Source: Psychromarinibacter halotolerans
Lineage (GTDB): Bacteria; Pseudomonadota; Alphaproteobacteria; Rhodobacterales; Rhodobacteraceae
Length of the DNA stretch: 64,000 nt
Direction: 5' to 3'
Assembly (NCBI RefSeq): GCF_029168315.1
Contig: NZ_JARGYD010000003.1
Span: 248,001 to 312,000 of the forward strand
Numbering within the stretch: the first letter of the stretch is position 1; the number at the start of each line of letters is the position of its first letter. The notes below the pieces were generated by a model. It was not told the origin of the DNA. It searched no databases and saw only the letters and a list, made by a program, of their open reading frames with translations. Positions 16,604-24,880 of this stretch are shown here, piece by piece. The translations under genes were made by a program, and so were the position numbers.

Positions 16604-17346
16604 CAAAGCACCTCTACCTTGTCACCGACAGCCACCGGGCCGCTTTCGACCACCTCGGTCTGTACCGAGAAATCGCGGTGTCCGAACGTCTTTAGCGTCC
16701 CCAGCGTATCCGCATCCCGCACGCCCGTCTCGGGGTTTGCGGCGGTCGCCATGCACCGCCCCGTCGGTTCGACCACGCGCAGCACGGCACCGCCGATCCG
16801 GACAGAGCGTCCGACCCAGTCGAATTCTTCCCACGGCGCGGGGCCGTCGATCCAGATGTTGCCGCGCCAGCGATGGATCGACAGCGGTTTGCCGATACGC
16901 TGTTCGACCGCGGCGTGCGACGCGGTGTTGCACAGCGTGATCGACGGGAAGGCGGCATCCGTCATCCCACGGCCCGGCACCCGCACGATACGCGCCGGCA
17001 TGGCGCGCCCTTCGGGCATCAGCGGGGTGACCCAGTCAAGAAACGCTTCTGCCCCGTCATCGGGCCGGAACGTCAGGTCGGGAAGATCCGGGTGATGCAG
17101 GGTGACGGTGGCGGTCGCCTCATCCAACGCGGCGGTGATCGCAGCCAGCGCCGCGTTGGATGTCACCCGCGTGAAGGCGGCGCAGCGCGACCACTCTTCG
17201 TTGGTCGCCTGCGATTTTTCATGTGCAACGGCCCAGGCGCGGTCCCACGGCAGGCATTCGCCCTGCCGCAGGTCCGTCCGATCCAGTTGCTCGCGCCCGT
17301 GGCTCTTGATCGGGAAACGCCAGAGCCCGGAGACGCGCGCGGTCAT
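16603..17346 (-). CDS. MOSC domain-containing protein
   Basis: The 247-residue protein matches MOSC domain proteins with an N-terminal beta-barrel segment (VSGLWRFPIKSH) and a conserved cysteine in VEPTGRCMATAANPETG near residue 210. The family is related to the molybdenum cofactor sulfurase C-terminus, but for this branch the sulfur or substrate target is unknown. It overlaps yidC (ATGA) upstream and engB downstream, which suggests co-expression rather than a shared pathway. Confidence 0.88.
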   Translation of the reverse strand: MTARVSGLWRFPIKSHGREQLDRTDLRQGECLPWDRAWAVAHEKSQATNEEWSRCAAFTRVTSNAALAAITAALDEATATVTLHHPDLPDLTFRPDDGAEAFLDWVTPLMPEGRAMPARIVRVPGRGMTDAAFPSITLCNTASHAAVEQRIGKPLSIHRWRGNIWIDGPAPWEEFDWVGRSVRIGGAVLRVVEPTGRCMATAANPETGVRDADTLGTLKTFGHRDFSVQTEVVESGPVAVGDKVEVL

Positions 17347-19172
17347 TTCTTCGGCTTGCCTTTCCCGGCAGCCGCCTCGGCGGTCTTCTTGCGACCGAAG
17401 CTTTTCTTGATGTTGCCGAAGACGTCAGGCTTGTGACCGTGGCTGCGCATGATGATGTACTGCTGCGTGAACGTGATCGTGTTGTTCGCGATCCAGTACA
17501 CGACAAGGCCACTGGCGAAGCCGCCCAGCATGAACATGAACACCCACGGCATCCACGCGAAGATCATCTGCTGCGCCGGGTCGGTGGGCGCCGGGTTCAG
17601 CTTTTGCTGCAGCCACATCGAGATGCCAAGCAGCAGCGGCAGGATGCCGATGAAGATCAGCGCCAGCGTCGTTCCCGGATCGGGGGCGGCCCACGGAAAC
17701 GCGCCGAACAGGTTGTAGATCGAGGTCGGGTCCGGCGCGGACAGGTCGCGGAACGGCCCGAACCACGCGGCGTGCCGCAGTTCGATGGTGACGAAGATCA
17801 CCTTGTACAGCGAGAAGAAGATCGGGATCTGCAGAAGGATCGGCAAACAGCCCGAAGCGGGGTTCACCTTGTTCTTCTTGTACAGCTCCATCATGCCTTG
17901 CTGCATCTTCTGGCGGTCGTCGCCGGCGCGTTCCTTCAGCTTCTCCATCTCGGGCTGAAGTTCCTTCATCTTCGCCATCGAGACGTAGGACTTGTAGGCC
18001 AGCGGGAACAGGATCGCCTTGATCAGCAGCGTCAGGGCAAGGATCGACCAGCCCATGTTGCCGATCACACCGTTCAGGAAGTGCAGCGCGCGGAAGATCG
18101 GCTTGGTCAGGAAGAAGAACCAGCCCCAGTCGATCGAGTCGACGAAATTGCGGATGCCGAGGTTTTCCTCGTAGTCGCGAATCGTCTCCCATTCCTTGGC
18201 GCCCGCGAACAGCATGGTCGAAACCTCGCCGGTCGCGCCCGCCTCGACGGTGATCGCCGGCAGGCGGCTTTCGACCTGATAGATCTCGGCGTTCTGCACG
18301 TATTTGGCGACGGACTGGAACGACTGCCCCGGCTGCGGGATCAGCGTGGTCATCCAGTATTTGTCGGTGAACCCGATCCAGCCGTTCTCGGCGACGTCGA
18401 TCACCTCGGCCCGGGCAGCCTCACGCTCGACGAAGTCCAGATCGGGAAGGTCGGAATAGCCGAGTTCCTCAAGCGAGTTGTCGCTTTGGCGCACGACGCC
18501 TTCATGCAGGATGAAGAAGCCCGCGGTGTCGGGTTCGCCATGCCGCGCGACGATGCCGTAAGGCGCCAGCCGCAGGGCCGCGTCGGTGGTGTTCTCGACG
18601 CTTTGCGTGACGGTGAACAGGTAATCCTCGTCGATCGACAGCGTCCGGCGGAAGATTGCGCCGTTGCCGTTGTCCCACGACAGCGTAATCGGGTTGCCGG
18701 GCGACAGGGTCTCGCCGCTTTCGACCGACCATTCGGTGTTGGCGCCGGGCACGTCGTCGAAGCCGAGGTTACCAGCGGGCGTCCAGCCGTACAGCGCGTA
18801 GTACGCGCCATTGCCGCCAACCGGCGACAGCAGCGGGACCGTCGGGCTGTCGTCGTCCAGCGTCTCGCGGTAGTCCTTCAGGCGCAGCGTGTCGATGCGG
18901 CCGCCCAACAGCGAGATCGAGCCTTCGACACGCGGCGTGTCGATCGGCAGACGCGCGATTTCCTGTGCAGGGGCCGGTGCCTCGCCCGCCGGGGTGGCCG
19001 TGTCGCCGACACCGCCCGGAGGCGGGGCTGCAAGCTCGCCCTCGGTGGTTTCGATCACGTCGGTTTCCGGGGCGATCGGCGGTTCTTCCGGCGGGAACAG
19101 CAGGAACCATACCAGGATCACCGCGAAAGAAAGGGCCGTTGCCAGAATGAGATTCTTGTTCTGGTCGTTCAT
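17343..19172 (-). CDS. yidC: Membrane protein insertase YidC
   Basis: The 609-residue protein begins with a membrane segment (about 8-26). A Pro/Ala/Glu-rich linker and a large periplasmic domain (about 65-350) follow. The conserved five-span insertase core starts with NGVIGNMGWSILALTLLIKA and contains the cytosolic loop KMKELQPEMEKLKERAGDD. The C-terminus is basic. It inserts and folds inner-membrane proteins alone or with SecYEG. It leads the minus-strand operon with MOSC and engB. Confidence 0.97.
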   Translation of the reverse strand: MNDQNKNLILATALSFAVILVWFLLFPPEEPPIAPETDVIETTEGELAAPPPGGVGDTATPAGEAPAPAQEIARLPIDTPRVEGSISLLGGRIDTLRLKDYRETLDDDSPTVPLLSPVGGNGAYYALYGWTPAGNLGFDDVPGANTEWSVESGETLSPGNPITLSWDNGNGAIFRRTLSIDEDYLFTVTQSVENTTDAALRLAPYGIVARHGEPDTAGFFILHEGVVRQSDNSLEELGYSDLPDLDFVEREAARAEVIDVAENGWIGFTDKYWMTTLIPQPGQSFQSVAKYVQNAEIYQVESRLPAITVEAGATGEVSTMLFAGAKEWETIRDYEENLGIRNFVDSIDWGWFFFLTKPIFRALHFLNGVIGNMGWSILALTLLIKAILFPLAYKSYVSMAKMKELQPEMEKLKERAGDDRQKMQQGMMELYKKNKVNPASGCLPILLQIPIFFSLYKVIFVTIELRHAAWFGPFRDLSAPDPTSIYNLFGAFPWAAPDPGTTLALIFIGILPLLLGISMWLQQKLNPAPTDPAQQMIFAWMPWVFMFMLGGFASGLVVYWIANNTITFTQQYIIMRSHGHKPDVFGNIKKSFGRKKTAEAAAGKGKPKK

Positions 19173-19299
19173 GAACCGTTTGCCAATACGCTGAAGTCAG
19201 GTCAGCGCAGGTTCAACAATCCAAGGCCAGAAAGGTCAAGCGGAATCCCGGAAAGGTGACTGCAACGCTGCGGCCCTGCACAAGGACCAAATGTCATTC

Positions 19300-20850
19300 T
19301 CAGGCCTCGCGCGCGATGCGCGGCTGGTCGGACAGCCGCTGCCGGTGGATGCGGATCCAGTCCAGCGTTTCCGCGAACGGCATCGGTCGCGCGATCGAGA
19401 ATCCTTGTACAAAGTTGCACCCAAGCTGGGCCAGAAGCGCATGTTCGCCCACGGTTTCAACACCTTCGGCCAGCGTTTCGATTCCTAGCCGTTCCGCCAT
19501 CTCTAGGATCGCGGTCAGAAGCGACTGCTGGTCGCGGTCCGTGTCGATCCGGGTCACGAAGGACCGGTCGATCTTGATCCGCCCCACCGAGAAGCGGCGA
19601 ATATTCGCGATCGAGGCGTGGCCGGTGCCGAAATCATCAAGGTCGATCTTGCAGCCAAGCTCGTTCAGGCGGGTCACGTTGCGGGTGATGCTGTCGTTCT
19701 CGGACCGCGAGATCACGGTTTCGAGGATCTCCACGCACAGCCGGTCGGGCGACAGGTCGAAGCGGTCGAGTTCCCACCGGATCCGGTCGCACAGGGTCGG
19801 GTCGGCAAGTTCCTCGTGGCTGAAATTCACTGCGACATTGGGCACATGCTCGCCCGCTGCGCCCCAGTCCCGCAGGGCCGTCATGCTGTGGTTCAGGATC
19901 ACTTCGCCCAGCCGCTGGCTTAGGCCCGACGCCGCGATCGCGGGCAGGAAGGCGCCGGGCAGGATCACGCCGCGGTCCGGATGTTCCCAACGCGCCAGCG
20001 CCTCCATCCCGGCGATGTCGCCGGTGTCGGTGCTGATTTGCGGCTGGAACCACGGGCGGATCTGCCCGGCCTCAAGCGCATCGGACACTTCTTCGGCCAG
20101 CCCGGTCCGCTTCACCCGCTTGCGCGGCGACTGCGGCGCGAAGGCGCGGATCGCTCCGACGCCGCTGGCCTGCGCGTCGCGCAGCGCGGTCTCTGCCGCG
20201 TCCAGGCAGGCATCCGGGCTGCGTTCCGAGGCGCGCCGGGGCAGGCAGAACCCGATGGACGCCGACAGGAACAGCCGCATCCCGCCGATCACGATCGGCG
20301 CGCCGATGGCCTGCTGCATCCGCGCCGCGACTTGGATCATCGCTTCAAGGTCAAGACGCCGGGCCGGGGCCAGTGCGACCGCGAACGTCGCCCCGTGCAG
20401 GCGGCAAGCAGTGTCACCCTGCCGCAACGTCGATCCGATGCGTTCGGCCACCTGCCCCAGCACCTGGTCGGCGGCGTCCGCGCCATAGGTGTTCCGGAAC
20501 GATTCGAATTCGTCGATCTCCAGCACCACGGCGGCGGTGCGCGAGCTTGTGTCGCCGTCCTTCTCGAACGCGCGTTGCAGGGTGTCGAGAACCGCCTGCT
20601 TCAGCGGCAGGCCGGTGATCGCGTCGCCGTCCGGATCGGACCGGTCCGCCGACCGCATCGGGGCGAACAGTCCGACAAGCCCCATCGCCGCCGGCACGAA
20701 GATCGCCATGAACAGCAACAGCCCTTCGCCCCCGAACCAGTAGCCGCCAAGCGTCAGGGCCGGGACGAAGGCAAGGATCTGCGGTCCGACGAACGCCGTC
20801 CGGGCGCTGGTCAGAGCCTGTTTCAAGAATTTGCTGATGATACGTGCCAT
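19300..20850 (-). CDS. Degenerate GGDEF - EAL c-di-GMP phosphodiesterase
   Basis: The 516-residue protein has two N-terminal hydrophobic segments (about 23-60), then a GGDEF-like domain whose signature is lost (RLHGATF where RxGGDEF is expected). The EAL domain is intact with GMEALARWEHP, DDFGTGHAS, RIKIDRSFV and ETLAEGVE. It should degrade c-di-GMP at the membrane, with the GGDEF domain acting at most as a regulator. It stands alone between ttcA and yidC. Confidence 0.93.
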   Translation of the reverse strand: MARIISKFLKQALTSARTAFVGPQILAFVPALTLGGYWFGGEGLLLFMAIFVPAAMGLVGLFAPMRSADRSDPDGDAITGLPLKQAVLDTLQRAFEKDGDTSSRTAAVVLEIDEFESFRNTYGADAADQVLGQVAERIGSTLRQGDTACRLHGATFAVALAPARRLDLEAMIQVAARMQQAIGAPIVIGGMRLFLSASIGFCLPRRASERSPDACLDAAETALRDAQASGVGAIRAFAPQSPRKRVKRTGLAEEVSDALEAGQIRPWFQPQISTDTGDIAGMEALARWEHPDRGVILPGAFLPAIAASGLSQRLGEVILNHSMTALRDWGAAGEHVPNVAVNFSHEELADPTLCDRIRWELDRFDLSPDRLCVEILETVISRSENDSITRNVTRLNELGCKIDLDDFGTGHASIANIRRFSVGRIKIDRSFVTRIDTDRDQQSLLTAILEMAERLGIETLAEGVETVGEHALLAQLGCNFVQGFSIARPMPFAETLDWIRIHRQRLSDQPRIAREA

Positions 20851-20928
20851 GTCCCGGCCCCCTGCTGGCCGGGCAATCGCAGATCCCGGCGGTCGCAGGC
20901 AGGCTAGGCAAGCCGCCCTTGCGTCAGG

Positions 20929-21798
20929 TTAAGAGAGCTTCGGAACTTCCGGCGCATTTTCCTTTAATGCGACGGGTTCCCGCATCAGGCCCGCGAAATC
21001 GAATAGGTCGGGATCCAGCAGGTGCGAGGGCCGCGTGTTCATAAGCGCGCGGAACATCTTCTGGCGGCGGCCCGGGTGGTTCTTTTCCCACTGGTCCAGC
21101 AGCGCCTTTACCTGCATCCGCTGCAGCCCGTCCTGCGATCCGCACAGGTCGCAGGGGATGATGGGATAGTTCATCGCCCGGGCGAATTTCTCGCAGTCGG
21201 CCTCTGCCACGAAGGCCAGCGGACGGTAGACGAACAGGTCGCCTTCCTCGTTCACCAACTTCGGCGGCATTGTCGCCAGCCGCGAGCCGTGGAACAGGTT
21301 CATGAAGAAGGTTTCCAGAATGTCATCGCGATGATGGCCAAGCACGACCGCCGAACACCCTTCCTCGCGCGCGATGCGGTACAGGTTGCCCCGCCGCAGA
21401 CGCGAACACAGCGCGCAGAAGGTGCGGCCCTCGGGGACCTTGTCCATCACGATGGAATAGGTGTCCTGATACTCGATCCGATGCGGCACGCCCTTGGCTT
21501 GCAGGAACTCGGGCAGAACCGTCGCGGGAAATCCCGGCTGACCCTGATCGAGGTTGCAGGCAAGGATGTCCACCGGCAGCAGCCCGCGCCACTGCAATTC
21601 ATGCAGGACCGCCAGCAGCGTGTAGCTGTCCTTGCCGCCCGAAAGGCAGACCAGCCAGCGGGCGCCGCGTTCGATCATCCCGTACTTTTCGATGGCGTCG
21701 CGCGTGTCGCGCACGATCCGCTTGCGGAGTTTCTTGAACTCCGTGGTCGCGGGCGCGCCGGAAAAGAGCGGATGGATGTCTTCGGATTCGTCGAGCAT
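20929..21798 (-). CDS. ttcA: tRNA 2-thiocytidine biosynthesis protein TtcA
   Basis: The 289-residue enzyme contains the PP-loop SGGKDSYTL (about 50-58), the iron-sulfur cysteines in CALCSRLRRG (near 130) and CDLCGS (near 220). It adenylates and thiolates cytidine 32 in some tRNAs. I start it at ATG 21798 behind AGGAG; longer open sequence upstream overlaps argB on the other strand and is not coding. It is divergent from argB. Confidence 0.95.
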   Translation of the reverse strand: MLDESEDIHPLFSGAPATTEFKKLRKRIVRDTRDAIEKYGMIERGARWLVCLSGGKDSYTLLAVLHELQWRGLLPVDILACNLDQGQPGFPATVLPEFLQAKGVPHRIEYQDTYSIVMDKVPEGRTFCALCSRLRRGNLYRIAREEGCSAVVLGHHRDDILETFFMNLFHGSRLATMPPKLVNEEGDLFVYRPLAFVAEADCEKFARAMNYPIIPCDLCGSQDGLQRMQVKALLDQWEKNHPGRRQKMFRALMNTRPSHLLDPDLFDFAGLMREPVALKENAPEVPKLS

Positions 21799-21900
21799 GA
21801 TGGCCGATCTCCTAGCCTGCGCGGGGTCCAAAGGCAATCTCGGCAGGACTTGAGCCGACCCGTGATCACGCTTAACAGGGATCACAACAACGGAGACAGC

Positions 21901-22761
21901 ATGAAGACCCGCGAGATGAACCCCGACTGGATCGTGACGGCCCGCACCCTGAACACGGCGCTGCCCTACCTGCAGCGATACGCGGGGGCGACGGTGGTCA
22001 TCAAGTTCGGCGGCAACGCGATGGGCGATCAGGACGCGATGGCGAGTTTCGCCCGCGACATCGTGCTGCTGCAGCAGGTCGGCGTGCATCCCGTGGTCGT
22101 CCACGGCGGCGGCCCGATGATCAACGACATGCTCAAGCGGCTGGATATCCAAAGCGAGTTCGTGCGCGGCAAACGCGTCACCGACGCGGCCACGGTCGAA
22201 GTGGTCGAGATGGTGCTGTCCGGCCGGGTGAACAAGCGGATCGTGCAGGCGATCAACGACGAGGGCGGCCGCGCCGTCGGCCTGTCGGGCAAGGACGCCA
22301 ACATGATCGTCTGCGACCCGGCCGATCCCGCGCTGGGGTTCGTGGGCGACCCGGTAGAGGTCGACCCGACGCTGATCCGTCAGCTGCATTCGGCCAACAC
22401 GATCCCGGTCGTCGCCCCCATCGGCACCGGCCGCTCGGGCGAGACCTACAACATCAATGGCGACACCGCCGCTGGCGCGGTTGCCGGGGCGCTGAAGGCC
22501 GACCGCCTGCTGCTGCTGACCGATGTGGCCGGGGTGAAGGATGGCGAAGGCAACGTCCTGACCCAGCTGACCGCCGCCGAGGTGCGCCAGCTGACCGACG
22601 ACGGCGTGATCGCCGGCGGCATGATCCCGAAGACAGAAACCGCGCTGGCCGCGATGGCCGCGGGCGTGCGCGCGGTGGTGATCCTAGACGGTCGCGCGCC
22701 CAATGCCTGTCTGCTGGAGCTGTTCACCCAACATGGCGCCGGCACCCTCATCCGCGGCTGA
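21901..22761 (+). CDS. argB: Acetylglutamate kinase
   Basis: The 286-residue amino-acid kinase has VIKFGGNAMG (about 33-42), VVVHGGGPMIND and the NGDTAAGAVAGALKAD nucleotide-binding region. It phosphorylates N-acetylglutamate in arginine synthesis. The ATG at 21901 follows GGAGA. The downstream iron-sulfur protein gene starts 29 bases before the argB stop. In many relatives argB lies just after engB; here that operon is inverted and separated by ttcA and the EAL gene. Confidence 0.97.
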   Translation: MKTREMNPDWIVTARTLNTALPYLQRYAGATVVIKFGGNAMGDQDAMASFARDIVLLQQVGVHPVVVHGGGPMINDMLKRLDIQSEFVRGKRVTDAATVEVVEMVLSGRVNKRIVQAINDEGGRAVGLSGKDANMIVCDPADPALGFVGDPVEVDPTLIRQLHSANTIPVVAPIGTGRSGETYNINGDTAAGAVAGALKADRLLLLTDVAGVKDGEGNVLTQLTAAEVRQLTDDGVIAGGMIPKTETALAAMAAGVRAVVILDGRAPNACLLELFTQHGAGTLIRG

Positions 22762-23419
22762 CGGCCTCGCCCTGCCCGGCGATCTGGCCGCGCGGCTGGC
22801 GGCTGCCCGGCTGGACGTGTTCGGCGCGTTTCACCCCAACGCCGACGACGACGCGCCGGACGGCACCGGGACGATCCTGCTGCTGGGCCCGCACGAGCCG
22901 GGTTTCTGGGCCCACGTCAGCGCCGCGCCCGAGTTTCTGGACGGGCGTGCCGACCCGATGGACCGCTGGTCGCTTCGGGTGATTGCCGACATCGCAAAGG
23001 CGACCAGGACAACGGCGCTGTTTCCCTTCGGCGGCCCGCCGTGGCGGCCCTTTATCCGCTGGGCGACGCGCAGCGGTCGGGCCTGGACCTCGCCCGTGCA
23101 ACTGTTGGTGCACGACCGGGCCGGGCTGATGGTGTCCTATCGCGGCGCGCTTGCGCTGACGGACCGGTTGCCACTGCCGCCCGCCGCTTCGCGCCCGTGC
23201 AACACCTGCGACGGCGCGCCCTGCGCCACGGCCTGCCCTGTTGGCGCCCTGACGCCGGCGGGCTACGATCTGGCGGCGTGCCATAGCTTCCTTGACGGAC
23301 CGGAAGGACGGGACTGCATGGAGAACGGATGTGCGGTGCGCCGCGCCTGCCCGGTGTCCGCGCGGTACGGTCGCCTGCCGGAACAGTCCCGATTTCACAT
23401 GAAAGCCTTTCACCGATGA
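22733..23419 (+). CDS. 4Fe-4S ferredoxin-like protein
   Basis: The 228-residue product has a C-terminal iron-sulfur region with CNTCDGAPCATACPVGAL (about 158-175), then further cysteines in CMENGCAVRRACPVS. The N-terminal part resembles the accessory domain of soluble ferredoxin-like oxidoreductases (including FPFGGPPWRPF). I start it at ATG 22733 in the end of argB; no other start fits. Substrate is unknown. It is coupled to the next gene by ATGA. Confidence 0.85.
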   Translation: MAPAPSSAADGLALPGDLAARLAAARLDVFGAFHPNADDDAPDGTGTILLLGPHEPGFWAHVSAAPEFLDGRADPMDRWSLRVIADIAKATRTTALFPFGGPPWRPFIRWATRSGRAWTSPVQLLVHDRAGLMVSYRGALALTDRLPLPPAASRPCNTCDGAPCATACPVGALTPAGYDLAACHSFLDGPEGRDCMENGCAVRRACPVSARYGRLPEQSRFHMKAFHR

Positions 23420-23925
23420 CCCTTCGCCTGATTCTGACCCGCCACGCAAAGTCCGGCTGGGACGACCCCGAGCTTTCGGACCACGAGCGGACGCTGACCA
23501 AGCGCGGCCGGCAGGCGGCCGCGACGATCGGCGCATGGCTGAACGGGAACGGGTACGTGCCCGACCTTGTGCTGTCGTCCGACGCGACCCGCACGCGCGA
23601 AACATGGGCTTGTATGCAGGACGCCCTGCCCGCACCCGCCCGCACCGAGTGGACGCGGTCGCTGTACCTTGCCGGGACCGGCGCGATCCTGACCGCGTTG
23701 CGCGGCGCGGGCGACGCCCGAAGCGTCCTGTTGCTGGCCCACAACCCCGGCATCGCGCAATTCGCCGCCTCGATCGTCGCCAGCCCCCCGCACCATGCGC
23801 GGTTCAGCGATTATCCGACCTGCGCCACGCTGGTGGCAGAGTTCGATGGCGACGATTGGCGGACCGTGGCGTTCGGGACAGGTCGCGTGGTGGCCTTCAC
23901 GGTGCCCGCCGATCTGACGGACTGA
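23416..23925 (+). CDS. SixA-type histidine phosphatase
   Basis: The 169-residue protein carries the phosphohistidine loop TRHAKSGW (His at about 9) and the second histidine in LLLAHNPG. These are the hallmarks of the SixA branch of the histidine phosphatase superfamily. It probably removes phosphate from phosphohistidine proteins or small molecules. It ends the argB transcript, 87 bases before a terminator hairpin. Confidence 0.9.
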   Translation: MTLRLILTRHAKSGWDDPELSDHERTLTKRGRQAAATIGAWLNGNGYVPDLVLSSDATRTRETWACMQDALPAPARTEWTRSLYLAGTGAILTALRGAGDARSVLLLAHNPGIAQFAASIVASPPHHARFSDYPTCATLVAEFDGDDWRTVAFGTGRVVAFTVPADLTD

Positions 23926-23933
23926 GACCGCGA

Positions 23934-24000
23934 GGGGGCTTTGCCCCCCGGCCCTGCGGGCCTCCCCCCAGGATATTTCCGGACAGAAGAAGCAGGGGCG
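23934..24000. repeat. Dispersed GC-rich intergenic repeat, copy 1
   Basis: It starts with the hairpin GGGGGCTTTGCCCCC, has a second GC-rich palindrome, then GGATATTTCCGGACAGAAGA and AGCAGGGGCG. The same arrangement recurs at 31785-31851 with differences mainly in stems. Elements like this are frequent between genes in Rhodobacterales. Confidence 0.75.
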
Positions 24001-24012
24001 CCCGGAAACACG

Positions 24013-24046
24013 AAAGGGCCCCCGGTTTCGCCGGAGGCCCCCTTTT
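24013..24046. terminator. Bidirectional terminator between the SixA gene and bztD
   Basis: A GC-rich stem flanked by AAA on the left and TTTT on the right lies between two convergent genes and can end transcription on both strands. Confidence 0.8.
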
Positions 24047-24064
24047 CGTGTCGTCGCCCGGTCG

Positions 24065-24868
24065 TCAGTGGCCGAGGATCTGGCTGAGGAACAGCTTGGT
24101 CCGGTCCGACTGCGGGTTGTTGAAGAACTCTTTGGGTTCGTTCTGTTCGACGATCTGACCCTGGTCCATGAAGATCACCCGGTTCGCCACCGCTTGGGCG
24201 AAGCCCATCTCGTGCGTGACGCAAAGCATCGTCATGCCCTCTTCCGCAAGCTCGATCATGGTGTCGAGCACCTCTTTGATCATCTCGGGGTCCAGCGCCG
24301 ACGTGGGTTCGTCGAACAGCATGATCCGCGGCTTCATGCACAGCGACCGCGCGATGGCGACCCGCTGCTGCTGGCCGCCCGACAGCTGGCCGGGGTACTT
24401 GTTGGCCTGATCGGGGATCTTCACCTTTTCAAGGTAGTGCATCGCCGTCTCTTCGGCTTCCTTCTTGGGGATCTTGCGAACCCAGATCGGCGCCAGCGTA
24501 CAGTTTTCCAGAATCGTCAGGTGCGGGAACAGGTTGAAGTGCTGGAAGCACATCCCGACCTCGGACCGGATCTTGTCGATGTTCTTCAGGTCCGAAGTCA
24601 GCTCGGTCCCGTCCACCACGATCTGTCCGGCCTGGTGTTCCTCCAGCCGGTTGATGCAGCGGATCAGGGTCGACTTACCCGAGCCCGAGGGCCCGCAGAT
24701 CACGATCCGCTCGCCGCGATAGACGGTCAGGTTGATGTCCCGCAGAACGTGGAACGTGCCGTACCACTTGTTCATCTCGGAGATCTGGATCGCGACCTCG
24801 TCCGAGACCTTCATGTGGCTCTTGTCCACGGCGCGGTCCATGACGGGTTCGTTTTGAGTATCGGTCAT
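24065..24868 (-). CDS. bztD: Glutamate/glutamine/aspartate/asparagine ABC transporter ATPase
   Basis: The 267-residue ATPase has Walker A GPSGSGKST (about 59-67), the ABC signature LSGGQQQRVAIARSL, Walker B IMLFDEPTSALD and the H-loop VTHEMG. These match the polar amino-acid uptake ATPases. It powers import at the inner membrane with the BztB and BztC permeases and the BztA binding protein. It is the last gene of the minus-strand operon, 12 bases after bztC. Confidence 0.95.
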   Translation of the reverse strand: MTDTQNEPVMDRAVDKSHMKVSDEVAIQISEMNKWYGTFHVLRDINLTVYRGERIVICGPSGSGKSTLIRCINRLEEHQAGQIVVDGTELTSDLKNIDKIRSEVGMCFQHFNLFPHLTILENCTLAPIWVRKIPKKEAEETAMHYLEKVKIPDQANKYPGQLSGGQQQRVAIARSLCMKPRIMLFDEPTSALDPEMIKEVLDTMIELAEEGMTMLCVTHEMGFAQAVANRVIFMDQGQIVEQNEPKEFFNNPQSDRTKLFLSQILGH

Positions 24869-24880
24869 AGAGAGGTCTCC

